From NCBI RefSeq assembly GCF_949987535.1, contig NC_080067.1, positions 50,838,910 through 50,902,909 on the forward strand: DNA of 64,000 nt, written 5' to 3'. The notes beneath the pieces were generated by a model. That model did no database searches. It was not told the origin of the DNA and was given only the letters and a program-made list of their open reading frames with translations. A program made the translations under genes and the position numbers. Every line of letters begins with the position of its first letter. The stretch's first letter is position 1. Shown one piece after another: positions 25,526-36,434 of this stretch. The stretch comes from Balaenoptera acutorostrata (lineage: Eukaryota > Chordata > Mammalia > Artiodactyla > Balaenopteridae).

Positions 25526-26007
25526 TTAAGAGGAAAATAAAGCCCAAAGAAATGTGATCCCAAGGATCAAGGAGCTAGTAGCAGCAGGAATCATAAGCCA
25601 AGCCTCTCAGTTTCTTTTTCATGATCTTTTCATAATGCTATGCTGCTTCCCATTATAGACAGCTTCAAACCAATTAAACTTGATACACATGATCCTTTAT
25701 GTCTCCTGTATATCCTATAGTGACCCAAGAAAAGCCATTTAAGCTTGGTTCCTTCTCATTTACCCTAGGCCAGCAATCCATCTCTTTCCCATTTCTGCCC
25801 CCTTCCCTTCAAAACCCCTGCTTCTCCCTTTGATCTGAAACAAGAGAACAGTGAGGTTTATGCTGCAAATTTAGACAATCATGCTGAAGAAGGGGAAGTA
25901 GATCAAAATAAATCCACAATTCTGTTTCAACACGATGAATTTAAGTATATTGTTATTGTTGTATTGTACCTGCCTCTTTCTAATTTTGTCTGCCTGCCTT
26001 TTCATTC

Positions 26008-26038
<31 letters not shown>

Positions 26039-27419
26039 TTTCTTTTTAAAATTTTCTCTACTCTGAGACCATGTTCCTAGTTCCTGAGAAGAAGGTCAAC
26101 CAAAGCAGAGTTCTACAATATATGTTATTAATGCCTATGCAAATACTTTGTAACTAAAACAACCATGTGGTTATATGTCTACGGAGGAGAAACATAAAGT
26201 TATGAAGGAGCAACTTTGAGGGAATTATTAATGTGATTTTCACTTTGACCTTTTTAGTTGCATGATCTTCATCCTAGTTGGTCTAAAGAACACATTGACC
26301 AGGGTATAGTCTAGCATTCCTTACAGAATGAATGAAAGGAGTGTGAGGTCATGATTTAATATGGTGATTAACTTAATTACACGAGTTAAGAATTGTAAAG
26401 TGGTTAGAACTATGTCTGATGCATAGTGCTTTTTGAGTGTTATTATTGTTAGTATTACTAAAGGAGTCACAACATGGATTTCTCCCTGTAGTATAATAGT
26501 GAAGATACTTCTTCTGCCCCAGTTCTTGAAACAAGGTTTACTTCACTGGGGGTGAAGCGTGGGTGGTGTTAGGGGGTGATAAAAAGGATTCGGGGATGGA
26601 AACAAGAGATGGAGGCAGAAATGTAAACTGATAGAGACCAGATCATCTAATAAACAAAGCACCAAAGACTTCTAGCTCTTTCCTGCCAGCTTATGTTTGC
26701 GCACAACTACCTTCAGACATCATCTTGGGTGGAAAGCAATGAAGAGCAAGGCTATTTGAGAGAGGTAGCATTTTTTTCTAGAGAGACTGAATATTAACTG
26801 AAAAGATTGTTTAAATGATGAAAGGCAGTAAAGGGACTTCTGCAGCTATTCCTTTGCTACCATGTTGTATTTGTTGTTTTCTTCTGAAAACCTACTATCC
26901 TTCCTTCAGTCGCCTCATTTGGCAATTCATCTTCTCACACTCTTAAACTGAACATATGGTTTCATTTCTGTGGTCCCACCTCTTAACTCTATATAAGTGT
27001 TTTATTTAAAGCTGTGATCCTGTTGTGTAGCATTAATATTAGTGGGTGATATTTTTCTCATGTACAATCCAATGTAAAAGACTGAATAGTTGAATTTGAC
27101 AGGTATCCCTTCTAATGAACACAACAGTGCCAAAGATAATTCTGAAGCAGTATATTTGAACTCACAAAGTCTTCTCATATGGAATTTATGTTTTCTACTT
27201 TTTTCAGTAGTTACAGATGACTAAAAGGAATATAGCCTTCTAGATCAAAAGCATCTGTGGATAAATTGTGTGCTACATTTTGTGTCCTATATTATGTGGT
27301 AAAGTGAATTTTCCCCACTCAAATACATAATAGACTATGACCTTTGTTCTCCACTGGTGTCTCCCTCACGCCCCACATTGGAAACATTGGTTGCCTTTGC
27401 TATAAATGTCAAATGAACA
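25526..27419. other. Unassigned sequence, (CT)n tract and a MIR tail
   Basis: A (CT)n run lies at 26016-26037. At 26395-26460 'taaagtggttagaactatgt' and 'tgatgcatagtgctttttga' look like an antisense MIR end. The rest is unassigned. Confidence 0.4.
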
Positions 27420-27822
27420 GTGTTAGGGAAATTCAAGTGGCTGTTGAAATAAATTTTTAGGCCCAAGATGGAGCAGCTCCTCCCTGGGGTGCCACATCGG
27501 CAGATTAAAACTAAGATAACTTTCCCATTCCTGTAAATGCTTCACTTGACCAGAAACACTGTATATCCAGCCAGCCAATCCCCAAATGCCAAGAATCTGT
27601 AATGACTTCCTTGTTATATAAATAAGGTCAGATATACAACCCCAGCCAATCAACTTAAGCTAAACACACTTTTCTTACTCCCCAGTTTACTCTATAAAAG
27701 CTTGCAGCCCTGTTTCTTGCTTTGCAGTTCTCTGGACCTTGAGGGTGGAGACTGTCTGCTCTGTGAAATGTAAACTAAAATTTGCTTATATCAACTAAAT
27801 TGTTCTCTTTGATTATTTTAAC
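27420..27822 (+). mobile_element. Probable solo LTR of an endogenous retrovirus
   Basis: About 400 bp beginning TG ('tgttagggaaattcaagtgg') and ending CA ('gattattttaaca'). It has two 'agccaatc' CCAAT-like motifs (about 27573 and 27644), a TATA box 'tctataaaagc' at about 27691, and a short R-like segment after it. A second A+T patch 'ttatataaataagg' lies at about 27614. No internal proviral sequence flanks it. Neither a clear target duplication nor the family is established. Confidence 0.55.
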
Positions 27823-28047
27823 ATGACCCCTCATAAAATTTTGCTTTGGCATAGCTTGTGTTAGCAAAATATGTCCAAAGATTTCACACCACTTATAATT
27901 TTGTGTTGCAAAATGTACCTGAGAGGGAGGTTTTTTATAAAAGAAGGAGCAGATAAAGAATTAATAGACAGAGAATCTCAGGAGTTCTAATTTGATGCAT
28001 TAGGGACTATAGCCTTCGCCTCCTCCCCACCACCATTTCTGATATTT

Positions 28048-28157
28048 AAAAAAAGATATGAACAGATTCACTTTGTTATAAAGCAGATGCTAACACACTA
28101 TTGTAAGGCAATTATACTTCAATAAAGATGTTTGAAAAAAAAAAAAAAAAAGATATG
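28048..28157 (+). mobile_element. Ultra-short L1 tail insertion with 13-bp target duplication
   Basis: The final ~80 bp of an L1 3' UTR ('cactttgttataaagcagat' to 'cttcaataaagatgtttg') plus a poly(A) is flanked by perfect direct repeats 'aaaaaaagatatg' at 28048-28060 and 28145-28157. It is inserted at the 5' edge of a second L1 3' UTR. Confidence 0.75.
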
Positions 28158-28430
28158 GTTACCAAAGGGGAAATGTGTGGGGGAGGGATAAATTAGAAAG
28201 TTGGGATTAACATATACACACTACTATATATAAAAAGATAATCAACAAGGACCTACTCTATAGCACAGGAAAATCTACTCAGTACTCTGTAATAAACTAT
28301 ATGGGAAAAGAATCTGAAAAAGAATAGATATATTTATATGTATAATTAAATCACTTTGCTGTATACCTGAAACTAGCACAACATTGTAAATCAACTATAT
28401 TCCAATACAAAATAAAAATTAAAAAAAATA
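28158..28430 (+). mobile_element. L1 3' UTR end
   Basis: 'gttaccaaaggggaaatgtg', 'tatagcacaggaaaatctac', 'cactttgctgtatacctgaa' and 'ccaatacaaaataaaaatt' parallel the L1 tail at 2050-2310. Confidence 0.85.
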
Positions 28431-29229
28431 AGACACAGCAGAATACACTCATTCTAGACCTCGGAGATAGATATAGAAAGTTCTTTGTACAGGTATGCAT
28501 GCCAACACGTGTGCATGTTACCCCTTTCTTGTATATGTCACAAATATTGTATTTAGTTCATGTGGTGTGAAGCAAGAAAAAATTACTAGCTCAGAAAAAA
28601 TTCCAGAGAACAAAACTTTAAGCCATTTCTGTATTTCTGAAATTTTCTTGACCCTATTCAAAATGTGGACTTGAAATTATTAAATGTTAGTTCATTTTAC
28701 AACTATAGAGATTAATACCCTCCTGTGTGGGGTGTGTGTGTGTGTGTTTACTTGTTTTCTGCTGTGTTTCAGAATGGAGTTAACCAAGATTAGTTTTATA
28801 GTAATAAAGGACCGTATTTTTAGGGAAAAAAATAGAGCAACATGAGATTACTGGCGTCATGGTTTTATGATGTATCCAGAGAGACTCAGCTGAGCCCTGG
28901 AACTGAAGTCTAGTGCCTTATCCAGACAAATACAAAGGGATAAGGTGATTAAGGATGGTGCTGAGAAAAGTTTATTTCATTTCATCCACTATTTTGTTTC
29001 TGGATTTAGCATCTCCAAAAGTTTGCTCAGGAAATAACGCCATTCCAAGAACGACACAATAAAAAAAATAACTTTTGTAATAATAAAGAGTTGTAACTAT
29101 TTCTTATCATTTTCACCCATCTTTGAATGAATGAATATCATTTTCAAAAGCCTGATGATCAAGATAGTGTAATTGGGCTGATTTAGTATTAAAGAATGGA
29201 ATTAGAAATTGTAGAATATGCCAGAGGCT
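28431..29229. other. Unassigned sequence with a (GT)n tract
   Basis: Only a GT-rich run (28731-28748) stands out. Confidence 0.45.
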
Positions 29230-29365
29230 ATAAATTTCATTGGTGTTTGGGCTTTGTCTGGGATTACCTGTGGTAAATTTACAATGCCTAAAATAGTGAT
29301 GTTTATAAATGAGGTACTCAGTAAGTGTTTGTTACATGAATTTGTGAATGCATATTTGAGATTAT
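29230..29365 (+). mobile_element. L2 3' tail fragment
   Basis: 'gaggtactcagtaagtgttt' followed by 'gttacatgaatttgtgaatg' resembles the terminal L2 motif that ends in GAATGAATG. Confidence 0.45.
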
Positions 29366-29859
29366 GCAAAAGAAATTATAGCAATGTATATCTCAGGGAG
29401 TACTTGCCAGTAATACTTTGCAGAAGCCAAGTTATTAAACTTTCATTATGAGAAAGGGAGTAGGTGACTTAAAAATGTGCATAGTTAATTATTATCCTCT
29501 TTTCTATGAGCTAAGTTCATTTTATACCTGAGTAGAACCTGGGTTTGGGAAACAGGATTCTGCTCAATGGATGTCTGTCTGTACTAGAAACATTCAGAAG
29601 GAGACTCAAGTAGAAATTCAGCTCATTAGAAAGACTACTAAGGTCAGTGGTTCCCAAAGTTGGAGTATACATATTCTAATTTCTATTTAAAAATGCTATT
29701 ATAAATTCTTTCTTACATGGGCTGCCATTTGTCAGTGTAGTATATAAAGTATCTTCAAGTAACTCTGAAGAGTACCCACATTCACTCCTTCCCTTTTAGT
29801 GTATTGTGACTTGGTAGATAGTTCACTATTACCCAAAACCATGAACAGTAAATTTCATT
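29366..29859. other. Unassigned sequence
   Basis: No gene. 'cagtggttcccaaagttgga' at 29645 could be the end of a hAT fragment but the match does not extend. Confidence 0.4.
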
Positions 29860-29873
29860 TGAACATGTTTTTT

Positions 29874-29888
29874 TTTTTTTTTTTTTTT

Positions 29889-29919
<31 letters not shown>

Positions 29920-30182
29920 TGGCTGTGTTGGGTCTTCGTTTCTGTGCGAGGGCTTTCTCTAGTTGCGGCAAGCGAGGGCCACTCTTCATCGCGGTGCGCG
30001 GGCCTCTCACTATCGCGGCCTCTCTTACTGCGGAGCACAGGCTCCAGACGCGCAGGCTCAGTAGTTGTGGCTCACGGGCCTAGTTGCTCCGTGGCATGTG
30101 GGATCTTCCCAGACCAGGGCTCGAACCCGTGTCCCCTGCATTGGCAGGCAGATTCTCAACCACTACGCCACCAGGGAAGCCC
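29874..30182 (-). mobile_element. CHR-type SINE with perfect 14-bp target duplication
   Basis: Minus-strand CHR SINE with an (AAAT)n tail (complement of 29890-29920) and head at 30182. The duplication 'tgaacatgtttttt' is at 29860-29873 and 30183-30196. On the minus strand the 5' site reads CCATT|AAAAAAC, the canonical L1 endonuclease target, so L1 machinery in trans is the likely source. The three ORFs of 64-94 codons across it are SINE artefacts. Confidence 0.92.
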
Positions 30183-30196
30183 TGAACATGTTTTTT

Positions 30197-30514
30197 AATG
30201 GTAGAATATTTATAATAGAGTGGAAGGAATGCAGAAGTACCAAAACAATTTTTTTTTAAATCACCCAGAAATGTACATGTTTTCTCATAATGAAATACTC
30301 AAAAAGGAGATTTCAAATCACATAATTTTGGTAACAGAAACCCAAATGTTCCAAATTTTCTGACAATTTCCTTGATATCATAAAGCTAAAATGTTGTCTA
30401 TAGTAGTTAACTAGACAGATATTAAGAAATAACCAAATACTTTTTAAGACAAAAGATTAATTTCAAAGTGACAGAACTTTTTGAAAATAGATGCCTAGAA
30501 ATGTTCTCATTACT
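30197..30514. other. Unassigned sequence
   Basis: Nothing recognised between the SINE and the Tigger element. Confidence 0.4.
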
Positions 30515-30912
30515 GAGATAGCTCAGTAGCTGAGTAGCTTCTTATGGATGAGCAAAGAAAGTGTTTCTTGAGGTGGAATCTACTCCTGGTGAAGACTGTT
30601 GAAATGACAACAAAGAACCTAGAATATTACATAAACTTAGTTAAATAGATAAAGCAGGAGCAGGTTTTAAGAGGACTGACTCCAATTTTGAAGAAGTTCT
30701 AGTATGGGTAAAGTGCTATGCTACAGAGAAATCCTTTGCAAAAGGAAGAGTCAATCAATGTGGCAAACTTCATGCTGTCTTCTTTTAAAAAAATGCCACA
30801 GCCATCCCAACCTTCAGCAACCACCACCCTGATCAATCAGCAGCCATCATGGGGGCAAGACCCTCCACCAGCAAAAAGATTACAACTTTCTGAAGGCTCA
30901 GATGATAGTTAG
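30515..30912 (+). pseudogene. Tigger1 transposase C-terminus (broken)
   Basis: The transposase is a DDE-family enzyme of pogo type that would cut and paste the element at TA sites. Only its C-terminal tail is present. The open part (30718-30912) reads [13 protein letters not shown], then [35 protein letters not shown] and stop. The start Met is not native: homologous codons continue upstream to about 30515 through stops, for example TAG after GAG near 30531, followed by LLMDEQRK. The catalytic DDE domain lies upstream and is absent, so no activity is possible. Confidence 0.85.
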
Positions 30913-31109
30913 CATTTTTTAGCAGTGAAGTATTTTTTAATTAATGTATGTATGATGTTTTGTAGACATAATGTTATTTCACACTTAATAGACTACACTA
31001 TAGTGTAAATGTAACTTTTATATGCCCCGAGAAACCAAAAAAACCTGTGTGACTTGCTTTTTTTGCAGTGGTCTGGAACTGAACCCGCAGTATCTAAGAG
31101 GTATGCCTG
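30515..31109 (+). mobile_element. Tigger1 DNA transposon, 3' portion
   Basis: The 3' part of a Tigger1 (Tc1/mariner-pogo) element: transposase C-terminus, a 3' UTR with 'gactacactatagtgtaaat' and 'aaaccaaaaaaacctgtgtg', and the terminal inverted repeat 'cagtatctaagaggtatgcc' ending CCTG at 31109. It is followed by TA (31110-31111), as expected for TA target duplication. The 5' two thirds are missing. Confidence 0.88.
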
Positions 31110-31115
31110 TAAAAC

Positions 31116-32400
31116 CTCTTAAATGTTTATTTCATATTTTTTTCTTCTTTGTGAAATTTTTGTTTTTATGTTGTTTAATACAATAGTACATAGATAAAAT
31201 TTTCAAATAAATGCACGCACTTTTATTAGGAGACACATTCAAGTCTTTAAGTGATAGGAATACATGTCAGAAATGTTTGAAGAACCCTATATTGATTGTC
31301 CTACCCCAAGCTTACCGCAAGTACATGGATCTCTAAAGCAGTGAGAACAGTCAGCTCACAAGGTAAACACTTCTGGGACCAAGAGAGTGAGAAAAATTGC
31401 AGCAGGCATTCACCAGGCAAATTGAAACATCAACTTGACGTTTTTCTGTTATCCTCCCATCCCCTTTCCCGCTGCGTGTGCAAATATTTATGTCTTTCAG
31501 AACATAAATGTCACATGTTTTTAACCAGTATTTGATGAGATAAAGCAGAAGTTAGGATTCTAATATAGAAAATATGACTCTAGAGCCAGTGTTTTAATGA
31601 CTATTCTTTTTTTTCTTCTTTGTTTCTAACACTTAAAACTTATATTTCACACTCTTGTCAAAATTTGTTGTTGAAATGTCAAAGCCATATTAAATAATAT
31701 GGAGTCAGAGCGTTACACTCCTGTTCTTGTTTTTATTGTGAATGTCTTCAGTGTTTCCTTAGAGAGGATGATGTTGGCTGCTAATTTGGATTGATGTTGA
31801 TGTATTACATAATGATATGTATATAGATATTATCATAAGAACAAATATTGCTTGTTTTCTTATATATTTAGAGGTTTATAAAAAATTCAGTGTTGACACA
31901 TATCTGTCATTTAATCTTTTATTATATAGATTATAAGCTTGCTCCCCCATGCATCTATTGCATTTATTAATTTCCTAAGTGTACTGTGATGTACCCATGA
32001 ATTCCCAGTGTAATGCTTAGTTGGTAATGGTATATTATTAGATCAAATTTAATAATACTTTATAATTTGTACACTAGTCATAAATGAGTTTGTGTTTATT
32101 CTATATTCATCACCTTTTTTGTTGTTGTTTTTCTTGCTTTGTTCATCTTGCTTATCTTCTTTCCCTATGTAGTAGAACATTTTGAATAGCATGTGTATTT
32201 ATTATTTTTTCAATCTGAAATATGCTCATTTTACTCAGATGCTATTGGATTCTTCAGTTTTCCTAAACCTTCTAAAGTCCATTTTGGAAGTTCGCATTTT
32301 CTTAGAAAGCTAGCATTTCATCTAAACATACAAATTTATTTTATAATATTGTATGAAATTATATCTGTCTGAGTTCTTTTATTTCTTTTTTGTGCATTTG
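31116..32400. other. Unassigned A+T-rich sequence
   Basis: No gene. 'gattataagcttgctccccc' near 31930 weakly recalls an L2 tail. Otherwise nothing is recognised. Confidence 0.4.
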
Positions 32401-32404
32401 AATG

Positions 32405-32985
32405 TTAATCTTTTAAAAACTTGATTGACATATAATTCACATAGCATACAGTTCTTCCATTTAAAGTGTAATTCAATGGTTTTTAGTATATTCACAAAGT
32501 TGTACAACCACCACCACAATTTCATTTTGTGACATTTTCATCACTCCAAAAGAAAACCCAGTACAAATTAGCAGTCACTCTCCATTCCTCTCCCACCCCC
32601 AGGCCGAGTCAACCTCTAATCTCTACTTTTTATCTCTATAGATTTGCCTGTTCTGGATATTTCATATAAATGGTATAATATAATTTGTGGCCTTCTGCCC
32701 CTGGCTTTTTACATTTAGTATCATATTTTCAAGGTTTATTTTTATTGTAACATGCATCAATACCTATTACATTTTTGGCTGAATAATATTCTGTTGTATG
32801 GATATATCAAATTTTTTTTCAGCCATTCATCTGTTAATGGACATTTGAGCTGTTTCCACTTTTTGGACGTTACGGATAATACTGTTATAAATACTTATGT
32901 ACAAGCTTTTGTGTGGATGTATGTTTTCATTCCTCTTGTATTTATACATATTCCTAGGAGTGGAATTGTTGGATCAAGTGTAATT
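32405..32985 (-). mobile_element. L1M-type 3' end (ORF2 remnant and 3' UTR)
   Basis: Antisense L1 phrases in order: 'cttgattgacatataattca', 'gttgtacaaccaccaccaca', 'atggtataatataatttgtg', 'tgaataatattctgttgtat', 'cattcatctgttaatggaca' and 'ctaggagtggaattgttgga'. The 88-codon plus-strand ORF over it is an antisense shadow. Confidence 0.85.
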
Positions 32986-33689
32986 TTTTATAACATCATA
33001 GTAATGATATTGGTTTAGAAATTCAGCAGAAATAGATCTTAAAACATTTATTGGATTCTTTATTCCTTCATATTTAAAAAAATAAATAAATTCCTTCTGT
33101 TTTTCATGGAGAGTTCTGAAATTTGAAGAAAAAATGGGCATTAATGTATATTTCAGACAGACATTTTAAATTTTACTCACCTATAAGAGAGCCATATGGA
33201 TTTGTTATGGGAAAATAAGCTATTGATTTTTTTCTTATTTGTCTCAAAGAGATGCCATGCAAGATATGAACTGGAACCATACAGAGAATTAAGAGTTGAA
33301 TGGGGAATTGCTAAAATCTCCATGTGGAAACTCTACAGCATTAGACAAAAATTATTCAATTATCTGAGTGCCAAGTTGCAACTGATTTTATAGTTTTCAT
33401 AAAGGTAAATGATATATGCTAGAATGTTGTGATTTTACTGTTGAATTCTTTTTCAAATAATTATTTTTAGATTCTGTTATTCATTAGAATGTATGCATAT
33501 GCATATGTGTTTATGTCTGTAGGTCTACACACACCATACACCCATGTACCCACACTTAATCTCTAAAACCTAACAGGTTCAAAATAAAACAAATTATTAT
33601 TTTTTCTCCACACGTCTTCACCCTTATTAGCAATTTTATTAAAAGTCACCAAAGTGCTTAGTTGTATAAGATAGAGAATTCCGAATCAT
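32986..33689. other. Unassigned sequence
   Basis: No gene or named repeat. Confidence 0.4.
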
Positions 33690-34115
33690 CTTGACTCTTT
33701 CCTATCCTACAGGGTGCTTCATGGTCTGGATTCTGCTTATTACTTCAGAATCACTCCATTTTAGTTCCCAAACACCAGCTTTCTGTGATCAATCCATATA
33801 GGCCTTGTCTCAAATCCTACAGTACCATTCTTATCCTGTTGCCTAGAAAGCTTGATTGGTTTATTCTTGTTCTCCAAGAATCGGATAGATTCCCTCCTTG
33901 ATCACTAAGATTTCTAGGATAGAAACCTCATTCTGAATCCTGTTTATTTCCTTTGGAGCACTCCTTAGCATGAGGAATAAATTTTATTTTATTTTTCTTC
34001 TTTCTCCTACACTAAATGACAAGCTCCAATAAGGAAAAGATTATGACTATTATAATTGCCCTGCAGAATTATTGACATTAGAAGTCACAGACTAAATATT
34101 TATGGATTGAAAACA
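33690..34115 (+). mobile_element. L2 LINE 3' end
   Basis: 'tcctacactaaatgacaagc', 'tccaataaggaaaagattat' and 'gacattagaagtcacagact' before 'aaatatttatggattgaa' follow L2 3' end order. Diverged. Confidence 0.55.
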
Positions 34116-34899
34116 TAAAATAAAATATCAAGTATGGGTTAATTTCCTGGGAATTCTTTGGAAGATTTAAACCAGTAAGCAAACAACTAGCAAACTATCA
34201 GCTCAGACTCAAAATGAATGAAATTTATTTTTAAAATTACATATTCTTGTTTCCATATGTGAAAATTGCCAAGAAAAATATAATGTACATCTTTGTTAAT
34301 TTTCATGAAATTTACAAAGATTAAAAAAAATTCCTTTAAAAATTAATATTAAATATAAGGCTGAAAAAATTTGCCTTTTCTAGATAGTGATTGTGAAGGA
34401 TGTGCTATAAGATTTATCCTTAAAATAATCAAACACACAAATAGTAGAGAGAACAGTGAATAGGGACAATGCAAGACCATACATTTTCCTAAATACGCTG
34501 ACATTGTTCAAAGTATTTCTGGATCTTCTCTTGGGACTGTTCTTGGAGGCTACAGCACATTCCTTCATGCTTTCTCTGTCAAGGAAAATGTTTATCATTT
34601 AAAGGTGGATTCAGTTTTTGGAACACACAACCAATTTTGAGCCAAGTTTGCTGAGTAAGAGAGTGATTAAGTTGGAAGATACTGTTTAAATCAAAGAAAA
34701 GCAAAATAACTGAAGAAATAAGACTAAACTTCATGGTCAGCTCACAAAACTGAACTTGAACTAACTCCCAAGAAAGAAATTCCAAAGGTTTTCAGAAAAA
34801 TAGAAAAAAACTGGAATAACTTTATTGCCTCATAAATGTGACTTATAAAGTTCTAATAGCTCTGTCTAAAAATGAGCCTTTCCCTATTAGCAATATTCT
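34116..34899. other. Unassigned sequence
   Basis: No gene is supported. The 68- and 72-codon minus-strand ORFs overlap each other in different frames. Confidence 0.4.
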
Positions 34900-34904
34900 G
34901 TTGA

Positions 34905-35235
34905 TTTTTGTTGTTATTGTTGAAGTATAGTTGATTTACAGCTTGTGTTAGATTCAGGTGTACAGCAAAGTGATTTTGTTATGTATACATTTTTTATATA
35001 TATATTTATATATTGATATATATGCTTTTCAAAAACTCTTTTCCATTATAAGTTATTATAAGATATTGAATGTAGTTCTCTGTGCTATATGGTATGTCCT
35101 TGTTTTTTATCTATTTTATATATAGTAGTTTGTAACTGTTAATCCCATACTCCTAATTTATCCTTCCCCCTGCTTCCCCTTTGGTAACTATAAGTTTGTT
35201 TTCTATGTGAGTCTTTTTCTGTTTTGATATTTTGA
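34905..35235 (-). mobile_element. L1 3' UTR fragment
   Basis: Antisense L1 3' UTR from 'ttgaagtatagttgatttac' to 'gtttgttttctatgtgagtc'. Similar sequence 'ttctgttgatttttgttg' and 'ttctgttttgatattttg' at the two edges may be a decayed target duplication. Confidence 0.8.
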
Positions 35236-35970
35236 ACTACCTTGTTAATTCATTTAAAACTCCTAAGGTAATTACCTGTATGCCTCAATACAATTTGAGT
35301 GTATTTACTGGGAGATTATAATGCATATATTTTTTGGAAACTACTCATAGAGAAAGAGTAAAATTGAAAATTGTTGACAGAGTGTTTGATGGCAATGTAA
35401 ATGTGAGTATGGCTACTTCAAATTGGTGAGTTAAGTGTTATTTTATTTTTCTTTAAAACTTTAAATTACTAAATAACAATAAATATATAATACAATAAAA
35501 ATAATAAGAATAAATAATAATTATGTTTAATTCAGTTTCTTGTATCAAAATTCAATGTAGTTAATTATCAAAATGCCAAAATGAGCCATTATTTTTCTTT
35601 TACCAAAAATTAATAATCATCAGAATTGTTCAAGTTAATAGCTTAAATTATGCTTAATGTAGGAATTAACATAGAGAGATTGCATAATAAAATTTATTTC
35701 CTATTCATAGATCAAACAACCATGATTTTAGAAATAAAATACTTTAAGAATAATGTACTAGTCAAGGGATTTAGCTGCCAGAATAAGAAACCACTTTTCC
35801 TTAATGTAATAGAAATGGAATTTATTAAAAGATAGGTAAACAAGAAATCAGCCCATCTCACCAGAAAACTAGTTTGAATGTTTCTCTGGTGCTGACTCTA
35901 ATTAAAATTGAATTCATGGGACACCAAGAAGGTGACCTCAACTGCTCTCCTAATTTGTATTACATTTTTT
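35236..35970. other. Unassigned A+T-rich sequence
   Basis: Nothing recognised. The ORF at 35650-35835 shows no domain. Confidence 0.4.
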
Positions 35971-36434
35971 CCCAAACTCAGATACTTTTTTTCTTAACAC
36001 CTTTATTAGTGTATAATTGCTTTACAATGGTCTGTTAATTTCTGCTTTATAACAAAGTGTATCAGCTATACATATACACATATCCCCATATCTCCTCCCT
36101 CTTGTGTCTCCCTCCCACCCTCCCTATCCCACCCCTCTAGGTGGTCACAAAGCACCGAGCTGATCTCCCAGTGCTATGCGGCTGCTTCCCACTAGCTATC
36201 TATTTTACATTTGGTAGTATATATGAGTCCATGCCACTCTCTCACTTCGTCCAGCTTACCCTTCCCCCTCCTTGTGTCCTCAAGTCCATTCTCTACGTCT
36301 GTGTTTTTATTCCTGTCCTGCCCCTAGGGTCTTCAGAACCTTTTTTTTTAGATTCCATGTATATGTGTTAGCATACGGTATTTATTTTTCTCTTTCTGAC
36401 TGGCTTCACTCTGTATGACAGTCTCTAGGTCCAT

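Noticed and set aside
29799..30259. Three overlapping ORFs sharing peptides with the ORFs at 55.7-56.0 kb
   Set aside because: The shared peptides (for example GLSLSRPL) arise because both loci are CHR SINE copies read in the same frames.
34905..35235. Separate LTR or gene 3' UTR
   Set aside because: The phrases match the L1 3' UTR found elsewhere in the window in the opposite orientation.
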